Below the pieces are notes generated by a model. That model had not been told where the DNA came from. It did not search any database and was given only the letters and a program-made list of their open reading frames with translations. From the NCBI RefSeq assembly GCF_020740795.1, contig NC_067282.1, positions 134,659,132 to 134,723,131 on the forward strand: DNA of 64,000 nucleotides, read 5' to 3'. A program made the position numbers and the translations under genes. How positions within the stretch are numbered: position 1 is the stretch's first letter; each line of letters begins with the position of its first letter. The DNA comes from Apus apus. Lineage: Eukaryota > Chordata > Aves > Apodiformes > Apodidae. Shown here piece after piece: positions 1 to 24,300 of the stretch.

Positions 1-9208
<9,208 letters not shown>

Positions 9209-12200
9209 TAACCTGGGAAATTTAAGGTAACATGGGATTTGGTGTTCTGGGGTACCTAACACATCTGAACACAAACCAAAGATAACGAATCTCTAGCTCT
9301 GCCCGCTGCAAGAAGTTATGCAAAATTGGCCCACAGAGAAATACTGTGGTTGACCCTGTGAATACCAGCAGCAGTGTAAGTGAGCTTCACTACCACAGAC
9401 TTGAGGAGGTCAGAGAGTTTGCATGCTTTTTTGGGTAGCTTTTATGTTGGTCAGCCTGCATTTAGGGGGAAAGGGAGGACATCCATCATGATTTTTGTTT
9501 TGCTTTTGAATGATGATAGTTTATATATTGAAAATTTAAATCTGTAGAAAGGGAGGAAAAAAGGAGGAAGATGGACACTTGAGTATGTCTGGAAGAGCCC
9601 GTCCTGAGATACCAAGGTACCAGGAACATCTGTTGGGTACTCAGTAGCAGAATACATGCAGCCTCCTGGAGCTGAAATACAGTAGTGAGAAACAGTGAAG
9701 AAATTACTGTATTCCCATAACCTACATTTAAGTATGCCCCACTATAGAAGTACTGCTTCTTGAAAATACATAATCAGGTAGCCTAGTGCTGTTGCTGCTC
9801 AAGTATTTTCACGTTAGAGACTTGACAAACTTCTCAGCATTTCATGACAGTTTTCATCTTACATGGGGGAAACAGAAGCAAGAGAAGTGGTGATTTTCTT
9901 GGAAATTAAGGAGATGGCTGCAGAGGATCCAAAACAGGAAGGTAAATGGAAGAAGTAAAGACTGGGATTGACTTTCTGACATAAATAATTTACACTGTTG
10001 TTGAATCACAGATACATGCCCATGGTGTGTGCAAAAGTGCCTTTAAACAGGTATACTAGATTTCTCAAATGTGTTGAAATAAAGAACCGTAGTTGTCAAC
10101 TCCCTTGAGAACAGGATTCCAGAAGATTTTTTCATTTTTGTTGGAGATACAGAAAATGGGAAGAATTATCTTCTTCCCCCCACCCCTCCAAGTTCCATCA
10201 TGACAACTACTAAGGAGAAGAAGGCAAAATACTGTTCTTTCTCTGTCAGGTTAGTGGTTTAGTATTCTTCAGCTGCCATACTTAGAGCTTCAAGACTTTT
10301 GGAGGAAACTTGCATTGTAATTGTTGTTTAAATGACTATAAATACATTCCTGTTTCACATCGGAAAATACTGTGGCTTTGTTCGGCCTAATAACAGCATG
10401 GGTTGTTTAACCTCTTGTCCTTCCCAACAAGGAAGGTGAACCTCAGAGGAAGTCTGGTCACTTAAATTCATTCACAGACCCCTGATCAATCTCTGTTTAA
10501 CCTATTAATCAGTTTAAAGTGTTTGAACCTCTCATGGAGAGCAGACAGTGAAATAAACCCTTGTTTTTGCTCTCAGATCTTTATTTAAGGCTCCTAAAAG
10601 CCTCATAAATACTTTTTATTTATGAGGGAGTTCCTTAAGTGGTAGTTATTACAGACTCAGGGTTAGTGAATAGCTTGCCGTAACAACTAAGATGGGGAGT
10701 GTGCTTTGTAGCACACAAAGTATTTTTTTATAACTCCTCCTTGACTCTGCATTTTGCTCAGCCTCTGGGAAATTAACCTTTCCTGTGAATCTGAAGTACT
10801 TCAGATGCTTTGTGAAACTTCATAGTTTGGTGATTCTTTGGTATCTGTGTGGCTCTGCTCCTGTTTGATATTAGTTGACTGCTTTGTAGTTCCACCTCCT
10901 CTTGTGTCTAATTTTTGAGCCTGCCCTGTTCAGTGAGACACCAAATTATGACTAGAAAAGTTTTAATTGGTAGTTTTGGCCATTCTTTCTTGAAAGACAG
11001 TGTCAAAATAACCAAAGTCATATTGTTAAAAGGGGAAGAAGAATATTTATAGAAGCCAAACAACTTTAAGCATCCCTGCCACCCACCAAACTGTGTGCTC
11101 ACCTTTACATCCTTAAAGGTAGACCAAAAAGGCAGATGAAGAGGAGAGGTTCAGAGTTGTTTGGAACCATGAAGGACTAGAATTAGAGCTGCACTGTTGG
11201 CTCCTGCCTTGTGTGCAGGCTGCAGGTTGAATGGTCTCGTGGTGATTTCTCTGTGTACACAGAAGTTGACTATTGGATAACTAGAAGTGGGTCTGTTTGT
11301 AGCTTGGGTATACAGCAAAGCAAGTTCATTGTAATTCTTCCATAAACACTAAATATGTGGTCTGCATTTGCTTACCAATTGTCAGTTTTGACTGGTTGTG
11401 ACTCTGACTCGCTGGCAGACACACATGTTAAATTGTCATGCTATGACATCTTGGAACATTAGTTTGTATTCATGGAAATAAGATCTCTGTGGCTTTGAGC
11501 ACAGTAATCTTCTGTAGGATGGGTGACAAGGACAACAAAACTGGATTGAGCAGGGAGGGGCTGTTTGTCTGAATGCTGACAATGTTTTCTGAGGTGATGA
11601 GCTCATGCAGCATCTTTGCATGGTTTGTATGCCATGGAGTGATGATTCATGTTAGCGAGAAACAAATGTCAATATATCAAATGGTTTTCAGGTTTTTATG
11701 GATGTCCTGTATGATTAAAAGTTCTTCCTGCTTGTGGGTTTTTTCTGTGCTTACTGGTGCTGAAGAGTGTAAGCAATAGCATTTGATTTCAAGTTGAAGT
11801 GTAATAGAGCAAAAACCTGATAGGATCAAGATTAGAGGTTTTGTTGAATTTTAAGGCTGAATGAGAAGAGCTTTAGATAGTTCAAACAGCTTGAAGTAAT
11901 AAATCTCACTATTTGGTGTATGAGTAGGTGATTATGGTAAACTTCTCTACCATCTGAAATTTTATTTTAAAAGGCTTTTAAAATCATCTACTTCATAGAC
12001 ACCTTAGTCTAAATTACTTTCCATTTGCCTCTTTTCCACTCCACCAGTTTCTAAACTGCACATCTATGGGTAAAACATCAAATAAGCTGTTAATACGGTC
12101 TATACCTGGGCAGAACTACCATACTGAATTCATTACACAGACTCTTGCATCCCAGAGAACTGCATTCAATTCTGTGTTTTCTGGGCATGTCACAATAACA

Positions 12201-15200
12201 CTCTAGTAGTTATTCTTGCCAAGTTTTGAAGATACTTCTTCTCTTATTGTCTTTAAGCAAAACTACAGACCCAATCTGTCAGGATCTGTGCAGTCAGGGC
12301 ACTGTGGAGCATAGCTCTTCACAAGGTTATGGGATTTGGTAGGACTTTTTTAAGGTGGAATCCCTTTGGCTTGTCACTCTTTATGCAAAGTTTAGTCAAG
12401 ACTCAAAAAACCCTCTTTGCTGCTGCCTCACACGCCAGCTGATGTGACCTACTGGATAAGGTAAGCCCTGCTCCTTGCTTACAAAGGGTTCTATACATTG
12501 CCTAAGCCTACAGCTTTAAAGTGGTTGGACTTAGGATTCTGATTTTTAAATGCTATTAGATCAAGATGTAATATCTCTGGCTCTTTCCAATGCAAAAGGC
12601 ATTTATAAAGGATTATGCTTTATTACAGCTGCAAGCTTTTAATCTTTCTGTAGAGAGAAGCTTTACTTAGTCATGGACTGTGGAAGATGCTAGTGTGGTG
12701 TTAACAAAGGCAAGTGCCAAATAAGGAAACTATGGTAAAACCTCAGTTATACACTGGCAGAGCTAGGTTGCATTAACCTCTTCAGCCTTCCATTATGCTT
12801 TGTCATCTGGAAAAGGTGCTGTATTTATAGGACAAAGCAAAAAGAAAGATAAATTTAAGACACTATTTATCTATGTTCTGAGCTTGCCTGGATTTTGACG
12901 TCCTTTTTTCTTCAATAGCTTGTAAACATGGAGGAGCAGAGTTGCTGCCAAATGCATGGGATAGTCAGTTAGGCTGTTAAATCTTCAACAAGCTTAAGCT
13001 ACAGGTGTTGTGGCTGCAACTTCAAACCAGACTTGAACAGGAGCTATGGTTTACACATTTATGTGCATCTCAATCTGTGTGACACAACAGATATTGGCTG
13101 TAGCTAAATTACTTTAGGCACATGACTCCCACTGATAATCACAGGATTGTCATAGCTGAATTTCCAATTCACTGTTACCATCTGTCTGGCTGGAAGATTT
13201 GACAACCTGAACTCAGCATCTAGCAGAAATGCAAGTTTTAAAAAGCTTACATTGCTGTCTCTGCACCTTTCAGACCAGGGCTTTTTTTTAACATTGTAAG
13301 CCAATGGGAGGTCTCCAGAAGAACTGTTTGGTATACTTCCTGGCAGTTCCACATCACCATTTGAATGTAACAGAGAAATGGCCGAAAAATGCAATTTTAT
13401 TTTATTTTTTTACAAATAAATTATCTCCTTGCATGTGGATAGTATGTGGGAACAATGACTGCAACACGTGCAAGTCAGTACAGAGAGACAGCTGTTCTGC
13501 CTCAACTCTTCCATTGTGCTAAATTTGTGGAGGTGTTGCAGTGAGTAGGAACAGTGGCTTCTGCAGAAGAGGACAGCATCAACACACTGCTCTTGTTTTG
13601 AGACATGAAAGAGGAACACTGGCATTATTAGGTTCATTAGATTTCTGTAAAGAGCTCAATATCTTAAATGGAAAGATTTGGCTTTTCTTTGACAATTACA
13701 GATCTTAGAAATTCCTGTCCTTTCACATGCTATTTTGCTGGAGTTTTGTTGTCTAAATATATGAACATAAAGGGGCTGCTGCTTGATAGCCTCTGCTCAT
13801 GTGTTTTTTTGCAAGACCACCTCTATTTTGGGCTGTGACAGAGTGCTTGGCAAAAACAAAGGGAATACTGCCACAAGTGTGACAAGAACATCTCTTTCCC
13901 ACACAGAGCTGGATCTGGCCATCTGTCACAGATGGAATATGCTTGTGACATACCTGGCAGCCTGATGAACACTTGAGGTGGAGATGCTTTCATGGTCTGT
14001 CCTATTTCCTGAGTAAATTTTTGTCTGAGGCAAAGCGAAGATGCAGCTGAAACATCCTCTCAAGTGTCACAGGTGGTAAACTCCCAACTCAGGAAGGGGG
14101 TGTGGGCTGCAGGGGCATTTTTAATGAACTGCTTTTTATTGCTTCCAGTCTCTGAAGAGGCCTCCTTAAGCAGTCAAACTGGGTGACAAGAAGGCCAGGA
14201 TCAAAAATTGATTTACTATTAATTGCACTGGAACATGGCAGCCCTGAGTAATGTGGCTGAGTAGATGCTTTATTCTCTGCAGCAGAGAGAAGCTATATTG
14301 GGAAGAAAAGCCCAGACCCAGTTCCCCCATCTGATAGAATTGTAATGAATAATTCAGTATCACAAATGCAGCATATCTGAGTCACTGGAGGGTTGAGGGG
14401 CAGAAAAGCACTGCTAGGCTTGGCTTTGCAGCCTGGAAAAGGTTAAAGTGTCTGCTTGGAGCTCCCTGAAAGCCTCATCAGGCTACTAGTTCAGCAGGGC
14501 ATTTAGTGTGTTTGATCTATGGGTTACACAGTGGCATCTTGCTCATTAGAGGTATGAAAATGTCTGGTTTCAGTGTTGAAATTAATATGCAGTTGGATTG
14601 AAGCTGTGGAATATTGTAATCAAGTCTCTAGTAACACTTGCAATTAGAATGTAAATGTCTAGTCTATCCACCAGTGGGTTTTTTCCCCTCCATGTTTTCT
14701 GGTTAGTAACCCAGTTGATGCATTTTCACATCCGACAGAGATGGTTTGAAATACAGAATGATTTATTAACATTCTGTAATCTTATTTCTCCCATGTCTTT
14801 GCTGCCTTAGTTACTTTGTAGTGTCTTCCCTGATTTTGCTGACTATTCTGCAGGAGACACTGCGTGTTACTTCAGGCACTAGTGTTTTTCTGGGAAGGAG
14901 TTCAGGAAGGCTGGGAAGTAATATTACAGGACTAAAGTAACAGTGAGCAACTTGTTACAGCTGAAAATAGTTGTTGGTCTGGGGTCACATTTGATAGTGC
15001 TTAAATAGTCACGTGTGTATCTTTCAATTTTTGAAAACTGATTTAGCAGACTTAGCATTAGAACTGGAAGTTGATGCAATTCACAGAGTACAAGTGTCAG
15101 GTGGCAGCTAGGATCACTTTGTCAGTATCTCAAATACAGTCTTTTCTTGCCTTGCTGATACTGCTCAGTATGGTTTGACTCCCAGCCTTGTCTTGATTAA

Positions 15201-18200
15201 CCAGTTACAGTGGCTTTCTTGGTGCCAGAGCCATGTTGGGGGAAAACAGTTTCCATACCCTGTGTCTTACGATTTACATGTTGTTGCTTTCTCCTCATTT
15301 TCTTTGAGCATTATCAAGCATTCAGACTGTGCCAGTAATTTGAACAACTTGCACTTTCCTTATTTTTAATCTTTTGTACCTCTTTTGCTATTGCTAGAAT
15401 TGCGAAGACAGACCTAGAGTTTTTAATTTTGTTTCACATATGTAATTTCAATTTTGGTTGGCTTAAGTCAACTTCTAATTCTGAGTAGCTTTTCTCAGTC
15501 TTATAATTTACTCATTCTCATCACTTTAGATTCTGCTTTTTCATGTATGATATGCAGCTACTGGACACAGATGTATAGACTTGTTAAGTCTTTTGTTTTC
15601 TATGACTGACTTGCTGATCCAGAAGGAATGTCTTGTACTCATTGAAAAGAAAACAGAATACGTTTGATAAGAATTCCTTTTGATTAAGAATTACTTTTGC
15701 AAGAGCTGTGATTAATTTTAAGGTGATTTCTTTAATATTGAGCTATAAGCTTCTGTAATAATGAAGAAAGAAACCCAGAATTTTGTGAGAAGGCACAATC
15801 TCAGGGCAGCACAGGTTCTGAAAAACTAGCATTTGGTGCGTGCCCTCAAAGTGAGGGGGCCAAACAGTGTGTTTTGCTACAGACTGGTGAAGTGCAGAGG
15901 TTACAAGAGGGCGTTTTCTGTCTTTGAAGAGGGAGGAAGTTGCTGTTTCTAGCTGCCAACTGATGTTGTAGATTGCCCTGTGCATGCCTTTTACTTTTGT
16001 CTCATTAGAGATAAATGGGGTCTAACTTCAATGTTTACCATTTAGTTCAGGCCTAGTAGTACACCAAAATCTGTTCATCCCCCTAAAGTGCAGTTGGGTG
16101 GAAGGAGAGGATGCCAACAGATCAAAGTTGGGTGATGTTTGCAGTGATATGTCATTCTTTCTGAACAGGGTTGGAATGATGAGCAGTGTAATTAACCTTG
16201 AATTTCAGGGAATGGACTTCACAAATCAGAGCACATCTTGCCCTAAGGTAAATGAAAATATTGACTTTAGGGCAGTCTTATGCCATTAAGCCATCAACTG
16301 CAACCAGATCAATAAATGACAGGAGAAAGATTAGGTTGTAAGGAATTACAGCCGCACTGAAACCCATGTGAGTAGTGAGAATAGCTTTGCAGAACTGGTT
16401 ATTAAGAAGAAAAGAACTGAGAGAGAATAGAGGTTATGTGTGAGCTTACTTGGCCGTGTTCAAGCTTAGACTGCAACTGCACTTGTTCAGTGAACAGACA
16501 ATGAGTCTGTGGGTGCAGGCTACTCTCTTCTCCCCAGCCTGAACTGTTCGGTTACTGACCATTATTCCATGGAAAGGTACAAGAGGGTTGTGTAATGAAA
16601 TGGTGCAAGATAAGGATTTTAGCATGTCTTACTCAGAGCTTTGTTCAAAGAGCCATCTTGAGTAGAAACATTGGAGATCTCATTCTACGGAATATTTAAG
16701 AGACAAAACAGTGCACAGAAAAGTATGTAGCAGGAGAATCTTCTGTAGGAATTAATTTAAATGATTGATGATGGTTTTTCTGTCCTCCATTTTAGTTCAT
16801 GATCATCTTACTCCCCTAAGGGTTGAAGTCCAGTTTGGTTGTTAGAAGGCAGAACAGTCAGCCTGCTCATCTTACTCTTTTTTTTAAATCCCAAATTAAC
16901 TATGAAAAGAAACTTGTAGTTCTTTGCCAGATAAAAACTGAAGTGATTTAGAACCATGATGAACTTTATCAAATACAGTGAAATCACTGCTTGTTTTAAC
17001 TTTCTCAACTAATATCAAACCTCAGGAATAAAAAAATAATAGTATATATCATGTAAATCATGCTAATCATTCTCCTTGTAATGTCTGTCTTTCCTAAACT
17101 TATGTCCAGTTTCATAATTGCAAATGGAGCCTTTAAGTGACAACAAAATATAAATTAAATTTTTATAATGCAATATTTTAACTCCTTTTATGTTTTTGTA
17201 CCAAATAGAAATGTTTAAACAATCAAATTTTTTAGCTTCCCCAGCACTCTTTACCTTATTTATAATCATAACTGTTGTTTTATATATTTCTTACATGAAG
17301 ACTAATAAACCTTACAAGGTCTGTGGCTTTTAATGGTAGGACTGCAAATAGCTCTATAAATCCAGCAAATCATTTTAATCCAAAAGAAAAGTTCCCATGT
17401 GGTGAATTTTCACATTAATTAATGTTCTATGTAATAATTGCTCTTTGGGATCTGATCATAGTTACAATGGTTTTCCTGTTTTTTAAATGTTTCAATCTAG
17501 ACTATTGTAGATACACCAATGTCAAATTTATATTTATGTTACCTCATTGCCTTTGAGGTATGTGTGTTAAAGTTACAAATACTTGAAAAATCTTGAGATG
17601 AAATGCCAGCTCCTCTCAAGTTACTGGGAATTTTGCTATTCACCTCAGTAGGGAAGAATTTCATTTCCATTAAATATAAAGGGTAAAATTAACTTTTCAG
17701 TGAGTTGCAGAATAATATTGCCAGGCCTATGGATATGTCTGATATCTTGTAAAAAAACACCTTTACTAATCTTGCTTCTCTTCATGTCTGCTGTGACTCC
17801 ATTCCTGCAGTACAGCCCCTCATCTCCCTGCTTTGTGTCCCCAGTGTCCCTCCAGCACTGTTTTTAACCCTGTGCGGTCTTTTTATGTTGTCTTGTTGTT
17901 GTTGTTGCCCAAGCAAAAGGTAGCCAGTGCTGCGAGTGGTTCATGGCAAATGGTGGCTGAGAAGTTAGAAAAAAGAGTGAGCTTCCCTGGCCCTTGGTCA
18001 GCAGAGTAGTAACATAAGGGTGTCTGATGATTGTCTCAGTGATACAATCTGTGAGACCTCTATCAGGTTTGCCTGAAGTTGGCCAGCACATTTGAGAGAT
18101 GGCTGGGAGCAGGAAGGAACTCGGTTGTGTAAGTTGTGTAAGTCCCATTTTCAGCAGATGTTGTGGGTTTTCTCCCCGTTAGATGCACCATTGCATCAGT

Positions 18201-21200
18201 AACCCTACAGCTTTCTATGCATATAAGCCAGTTTGCTCTAAGGTGACATCTGTCTGGTAATCCCACATTCACATGAAGGGATTGCTGCTGTTGTGAATTC
18301 GTAAATACAAGCAAGAAGTGAGAAAGAGGACAGGAAGGGGGAAGGCGTTTTGCAACCGATTCAGCTGCTTGTTTAAACTAACACAGCTTCTTCAGGATAA
18401 GAAAAATTGCAGCTATTCTTGCAACCTAGTCTGGATGATTTTGACTTGTCCCATTTACAGATAAGTGTGAGAAAAGAAAGTGAATCTTTGTTTACATTTC
18501 AGTTTAAAAAGCGTGTTTGCTAGTAGCTGCCTGTGAACCACCAGTGCTTGGTTAGTACAGGCTGGAGTAGCAACGGTATCTGTTGCAGCAGCAGCTTTCA
18601 TGTGTCATCAGCCATTCTGCAACTTAGGTGATGAAAGAGGATAATCCACTGATGTTTGAGGCCTGTTACTCCACCTGCACGCACCCTCCCATGCCCTTGC
18701 CTACAAATACGTTTAACATTTGAAGTAAATATTTCAAGTTGAACGTTGAAGCTAAATGTCAGCATGGTGTTGGCAGAGGTAAGGCATAAATACTGCCTTT
18801 TGGGCTGATCTGGGCTGCAGAGTTTCTCACCTGTATGTCATGAGTAAGTAGCAGAAGTTAAGAGTCATCCAGCAGTTCTTATGCCAGCAAATGGAAGAAG
18901 GAGTCAAAGCTGTGAATAGATTATCACGGGTAATTCCACCATGGCAAAGATGAGCAGCTGCTTTTGGGGCACCCAGCTTGTCCTGTTTGGGCCTTTGAAG
19001 GAACTTAAGTGAGACACTGGAGTCTGAGATACCTTCTTGCTGTTCTGATTTATCCAAGGACACTAGAAATTACAGTCAGCTTTTTAGATAATTTACTGCT
19101 CCTTGTGTTGGTTTGGCTTTTGATTATACCAAAGTGGTTGCAGAGACAGAATTCAAAGGAATAAATAGTGAAGTAAATTTTTAGAACAGGGATGTTTTTG
19201 TCTGTAGGTAAAGTTTGCCTCTTGCACAGAGTAGTTTACAGTCACTTTATTGCAGTGGGCTTTGTTTCAGCTTTATAGCTGAGATGGGTGTCAAGTTGCC
19301 ATAGCTACTGGGCATTATGCTGCCTTTATGTGGGCTCCAGAGTGTGTGCAAAGAGGATCAGGCACAACTTCTAAATAATTAGTAGTGTTGGGAAGAGAGA
19401 ACTGAAATTTGGTTTTGGAGGGCTTTCTTATCGTCGTCCATTACAGTAATCATAATCTTACAGGGGAAGCTCCCTTTGACATCTGAAAGAATCTTTTTTA
19501 GTAGATTGTTGCATTGTTAAATACAGTTATCCCCTTTTAAATATATATAGAATATTTATATAAATATTCTAAGCAAGGTTTATTAATATAATCTGTTGTC
19601 AGTGTCATTGTCCGTTCTGCAGCTTCTCCACGTGACAGGACTGGGGATGCACCCTTCCCATAGGGCTTGTGTGCACGCTCCAAAAAATACCAGACTTCTT
19701 TGATTTTCTTCCATTTAATAGAGACAGGTCTGTCGATGCCAAGCGGATGAGTGAGCAGATGGATTTTCATGGGTGACTTGGTTGGATCGGTTCATGTTGT
19801 CTTATCGGGTGTACATGCTACAGGGATGCTCGGCAGCCCTATTACAAAACTCAAACACACTGCTTCCTACTGCAGGTCTGTGTTGTTGTGACTTCTCGCA
19901 CCTTGCTAAATACATGTGAAGCCAAAGTCTCTGGAGATTAGTTGTTGTGCCATTTGTGGTGATTACTTGTTCTGAGAAAATGCCCTATTTCTGTGCCAAA
20001 GAGTCCTGGCACCTCTTGGGGTAGTGTTTTCCTTCTGAATTGCATCTTGTTGATTTGTGCTAATATGTAGGCAAGGAAGGAAGAAAGAAGTGACCTGTGT
20101 CTCAGGTCTGGAGGTGGGGAGTTGTTGATGGCAGAAGCGAATCTTGCTGTAAGTACAGCTCCACGCTGCAGGGAAGGCTTGGACACGTTTTGCAGATTTT
20201 TGGCATGTCAGTCTCTGTGCAGCCAGCCTTACTCCAGTAAGCTGGAGGTGCCTAAGCCCTAGAGACATGGCAAAGATTTCAGCATTTGTCACACAAATCT
20301 GTATTGCTCCTGGGTTTCAGGCAGTAGTCCACATTATTTTTTTATTAATTACTTCCACCTCCTCCCCAAGTGGAAGATGAACAGGAATCACTTGACACAA
20401 ACCCTCTCTTGATACTCGGTAGCTGTGGCTCAGACTGAATCTGCCTTCTAGTATCTGCTAATCTTGGACCTGACACCAGCTGTTAAAAAATAGCATAAAA
20501 TATTCAGACCAGGGTAGAGTACTCTGCATTAAATCAAGGTCATGGAGCTTGTCAAATTTTTTAAGTATATTTTTTTTAAGATGCAGAAATCAATATAACT
20601 CTTCCTTTTCCTATTATCAGTGTATTAAATTAGCTTGAAACATTTGCGAGGCTGACTCAAAACTTAGAGTTGCTACATCTTTAAATATTCTGAAAGCTAT
20701 AAGAGAGTATGTATGTATTTTTTTTAATTATTATTATTTTAAACATTGTTAGGAGCAAGCCTACTGGGATTTGAAGTGTTTCAGAGCTACAGTGAAAGTA
20801 AAACATGGAAAGTGAATGACCTGTATCGTTTGCATTCTCATGGAGGTCCACTTCTATTGGAGAAGCTAAAGTTTTCTCTTAGTGCCTTTTTTTAGGACCC
20901 TTCTGAACATTTCAGTAGCTTATCACAGCTTGATTGCTGCCTCCAGAATGCACTTACATCAGTGATAGCCTTAGTGGCATTAGTCTTTGAGATAATGCGA
21001 AGTCCACAAGTATGCTGGGTTTTGGGAATCCCTTGTAGGTACTGTATTTTCAGGTTACTGGAGAGCTGCAGTTTGGGAGTGAGAATTGATGTCTTTACGT
21101 AGGCTGGGGAAAAGTAAATTAGCTTTTGTGGCAAAATGAGCTAAAGATGACAGCTTATTCCCCGAAGTTTCTTCTTGCTGTCTGACCAGTTGGCTCTAAT

Positions 21201-24020
21201 GAAAAGCTGCTGTGGTCACAAATTCTCCCTCCTTCACATCCATAATCTGTCTTGCTGCAGCAGCACTGTTGGTGCTATATGAAGTATTTCAAGTTACTTG
21301 TTTGTGTTCAAAGGATCCAGAAAGAAAAGGGGGTTTTAATGTTCTGCTCAGCTTGGGAATATAACTGCAGTTTACATTAACATTGCAGTTATAATTAACT
21401 CTTTACTTTTGTTCTGACATTGCCTGATGGCTGTTTTTTAACATGTAGCACACCTTCTTTGTTGTACTTCTATTTTCTTGGGCTTTTTAAAAGACATATT
21501 TTATTCCCCTAAGATAAAAGTTTTAGTGTGGTTGTTTATATTGGTCCAAATTTATAACCAAATTCCTTCTGTTTTATGAAGCATAGAATATTTAGCAGTT
21601 TGGCAGGAGTCTGATATGAAAGCAGCTAAGTGTCACACCTGCACAGACAGGCTCTTCTGATGCCCTGTCCTGGAGAACCAACATTTCCTGCTTGGAGAAG
21701 GCCTGGATGGGGTATGTGTGTGTCTGTGCCTGCCTGCAGACTGTGAAACAACTCCATCCTTCCAACTTCAGATCATGGTGGTGGTGCTGCTTTGTGGGAA
21801 GCTGCTTGCGTAGAACAAGAAATCCTAACAGCTTGAGTTGCTGACTTCTGCCAGGCTCGTGCAGCTGTAGCTGCTTAGGTATCAGTACCAAAGCTATCTT
21901 GGTTCCTACTGCTCTAAGTTTAGTTGGTGGGTTGAGGGGACAGAATGCCACACAAAAAGCCCAGCTATGTCAGTAGGTGCTTAAGTAAGTGCCTGTGGAG
22001 ATGCAAAATATTAGGTGGCCAAGAATAAAGTGTTGTTGAGAAAATGGAAGCATGCTATGCTTCTGGTAGTACCAATTTATTCTGTTAATGTCCATCTGGC
22101 TAACACTGTTTACTTCAGTGCTGAAAGAGATTGTTAAGATGGGAAAAAGTAAGGCAAGTGGCTGGCAGATAATGCACAAGAGCAGAGCAGCACAAGCTAG
22201 GACTGTGTTTGGGGATGAATCTGAAGCATGGGAGAGGAGAACATTAGTTCCTTTGGTCAGTTAGTTTAGAAAGACCATTTAATTTGCTTAGTATTTTAGA
22301 TCCTATTTTGGAATTTTATCTTTTTTTGCTACAGGGAAGGCTAGTAAGAGGAAGATGCTTCAAATCTTGAAAGCCACTAGGTTTCATAATAGTTGGATAC
22401 ACTGTGTGGTGGGGGCTTTTAAAACTGTGCTGGTGAGCACATGCTGAGGGTTAATTCAGTTTTTGCAGAAGGTGGACCAGTTAATTTCAAAAATTTCTTT
22501 CTGTTGTTGATTTTTCCAAATCTTTTGAACCAAACCTGCCAATGAAAAATCCTAAAAATCAAATTTCAGTCTCTTTTGCAGCTGGCTCAGTAGGAATGTT
22601 TCCTCACTGAACTTATATTGTGGATAAAGTCTCGCATTTTATTCACTGTATCTTCTTCCTCTCCTATTCCATATTCAACCCATTCTTCTTTACTGCTCTT
22701 TATTGAATGAGACCTGAGAAAAAAAGCAAAAAAAACCAACAGAAAAGTGGTGCTGCTACTTGATAGACATGTAATCCCATCAGACTTTTTAACGGAATGC
22801 TAACAAAATAGTGCTGCTTGTCACCCTGTTCTTATTACCCCATTCTTTCTGTGCTGCCCAGCTGGCAGCCTGTATTGATTTTGATTGTAGATTTCTTTGC
22901 AGGAGTTTTTCAAAGGCTTATGTGCTGAGCTCTGCAGACAAGGTGATTTTCAATTCACAGAGGTCTCATAAAATTCCTTGAATGCCTACAGACCTGTAGA
23001 GAATTAATGCTTTCCTTAGTGAGGGTTATTTTTTGGGGGTGGGGTGCTAAATATCCTAGTGTTCATATTATTAATATACATTTTAAAAATAAATCATATG
23101 TGGGAAATTTTGGGGTGCAAATAGGCATAGTGAAAAAGCACCCAGTTTGTCACAAAGATTTTAAGCCTAGAATGGGATCTCAGTTTTGGTTGTTGTTGTT
23201 GTTTTTTCTCTGTTTTTTGTTAAAAACGTTTCATCTCTCTGTAACTTTACAGATTTTGTATGACTTCAGTTATTTTGTTAAAACAACCAGTCCACAATGT
23301 ATACATCTCCAAAAGGCATATTTTTATGAATAAAATACATCACTGTCAATAGATGCTTTGCTCCTTTGCGCTCAGGGTGTTCCTTTTGTGCAGGTGATGG
23401 CTCCTGACAGCAGTTTCAGAAATAATGCACGTTAACTAGCTTGACTAGTATGCAGAAGGTAGCCAGAACATTGGCCACACGTGGAAAATAAACAGCCTGA
23501 GGAAAAGCAGGATGATGGTAGGGGTCTTGGCTCAAAGGAGTGGCAAAATGGAGCAGGACAAGAGGGACACTACATCAGGCAGAGGTGTTTGTGGGGGGGC
23601 TCTGCAGGGACTGGTGACTGGGATTATTAAATCAGAATGGATTCAGATTTGCCGATGGCACATACTGGTGCTGCACAAATCACAAGGAGGATGTGACCGT
23701 TGGACCGCACAGCCTGATCCCTGGGAAATGAGAATTCATTTGTTAGGGTAGTTCAATACTTCAGTGCCAGGGGTGCATAACTGGCTCTGGAAATGACAGA
23801 CAAGGCACATAATGTAAGTTATTTAGCATATTATTACGTTGCTGTGCAGAAAAAGTGCAATCCTGAGGGAGCAGTAAGTGTGTATACCAGTGCAGTAGCA
23901 GTACCAGAAGATTCCAGTACTGATAAAACTGAAGGATGCAAAAGGAGCACAAGATCTGCAGAGCTGCCCTGCTATGAGACCCCCTAAAGGAATTTTGTCT
24001 GGTTGATATGGAAGCTAAAT

Positions 24021-24084
24021 AATAATGAAACAAAATAAAAACAAACCCCAAACAAAACAACAACCAAAAAAAACACAACAAACC
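24021..24084. repeat. A-rich low-complexity tract (AAAAC)n
   Basis: AAAC/AACC-type units without long regular periodicity, lying just left of a CR1-like fragment. Confidence 0.8.
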
Positions 24085-24189
24085 AGAAGCCTGGCATTAA
24101 AGAGCTTCTTAGTATAGTGGAGATAGACATGAGGAGAGCCAGAGGCTGGCAAAAAGGAAAGCAGCTGAATTAAATGAAGTTGCACACTT

Positions 24190-24300
24190 TCAGCCAAGAG
24201 GATGATTAATCATTGGAACAAGTTCCTGAAGTAAGGTATTTTCCCAGGCACTGTCTAGTCAAATGTGATTAACTGGGTTTTGTGAAGAAGTAACAAGATA
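24190..24300 (+). mobile_element. Degenerate CR1-like LINE 3' fragment
   Basis: The phrase around 24200-24240 (GATTAATCATTGGAACAAGTT followed by CCTGAAG) matches the conserved line of amniote CR1 3' ends that reads roughly 'aaccattggaacaa.ttacc.aaggaa'. Flanking similarity decays quickly, so the boundaries are approximate and the copy is old. This rests on remembered consensus, not on an alignment. Confidence 0.4.

Noticed and set aside
23470..23990. Possible internal CR1 or other repeat sequence
   Set aside because: Some phrases look repeat-like but no consensus line could be matched confidently.
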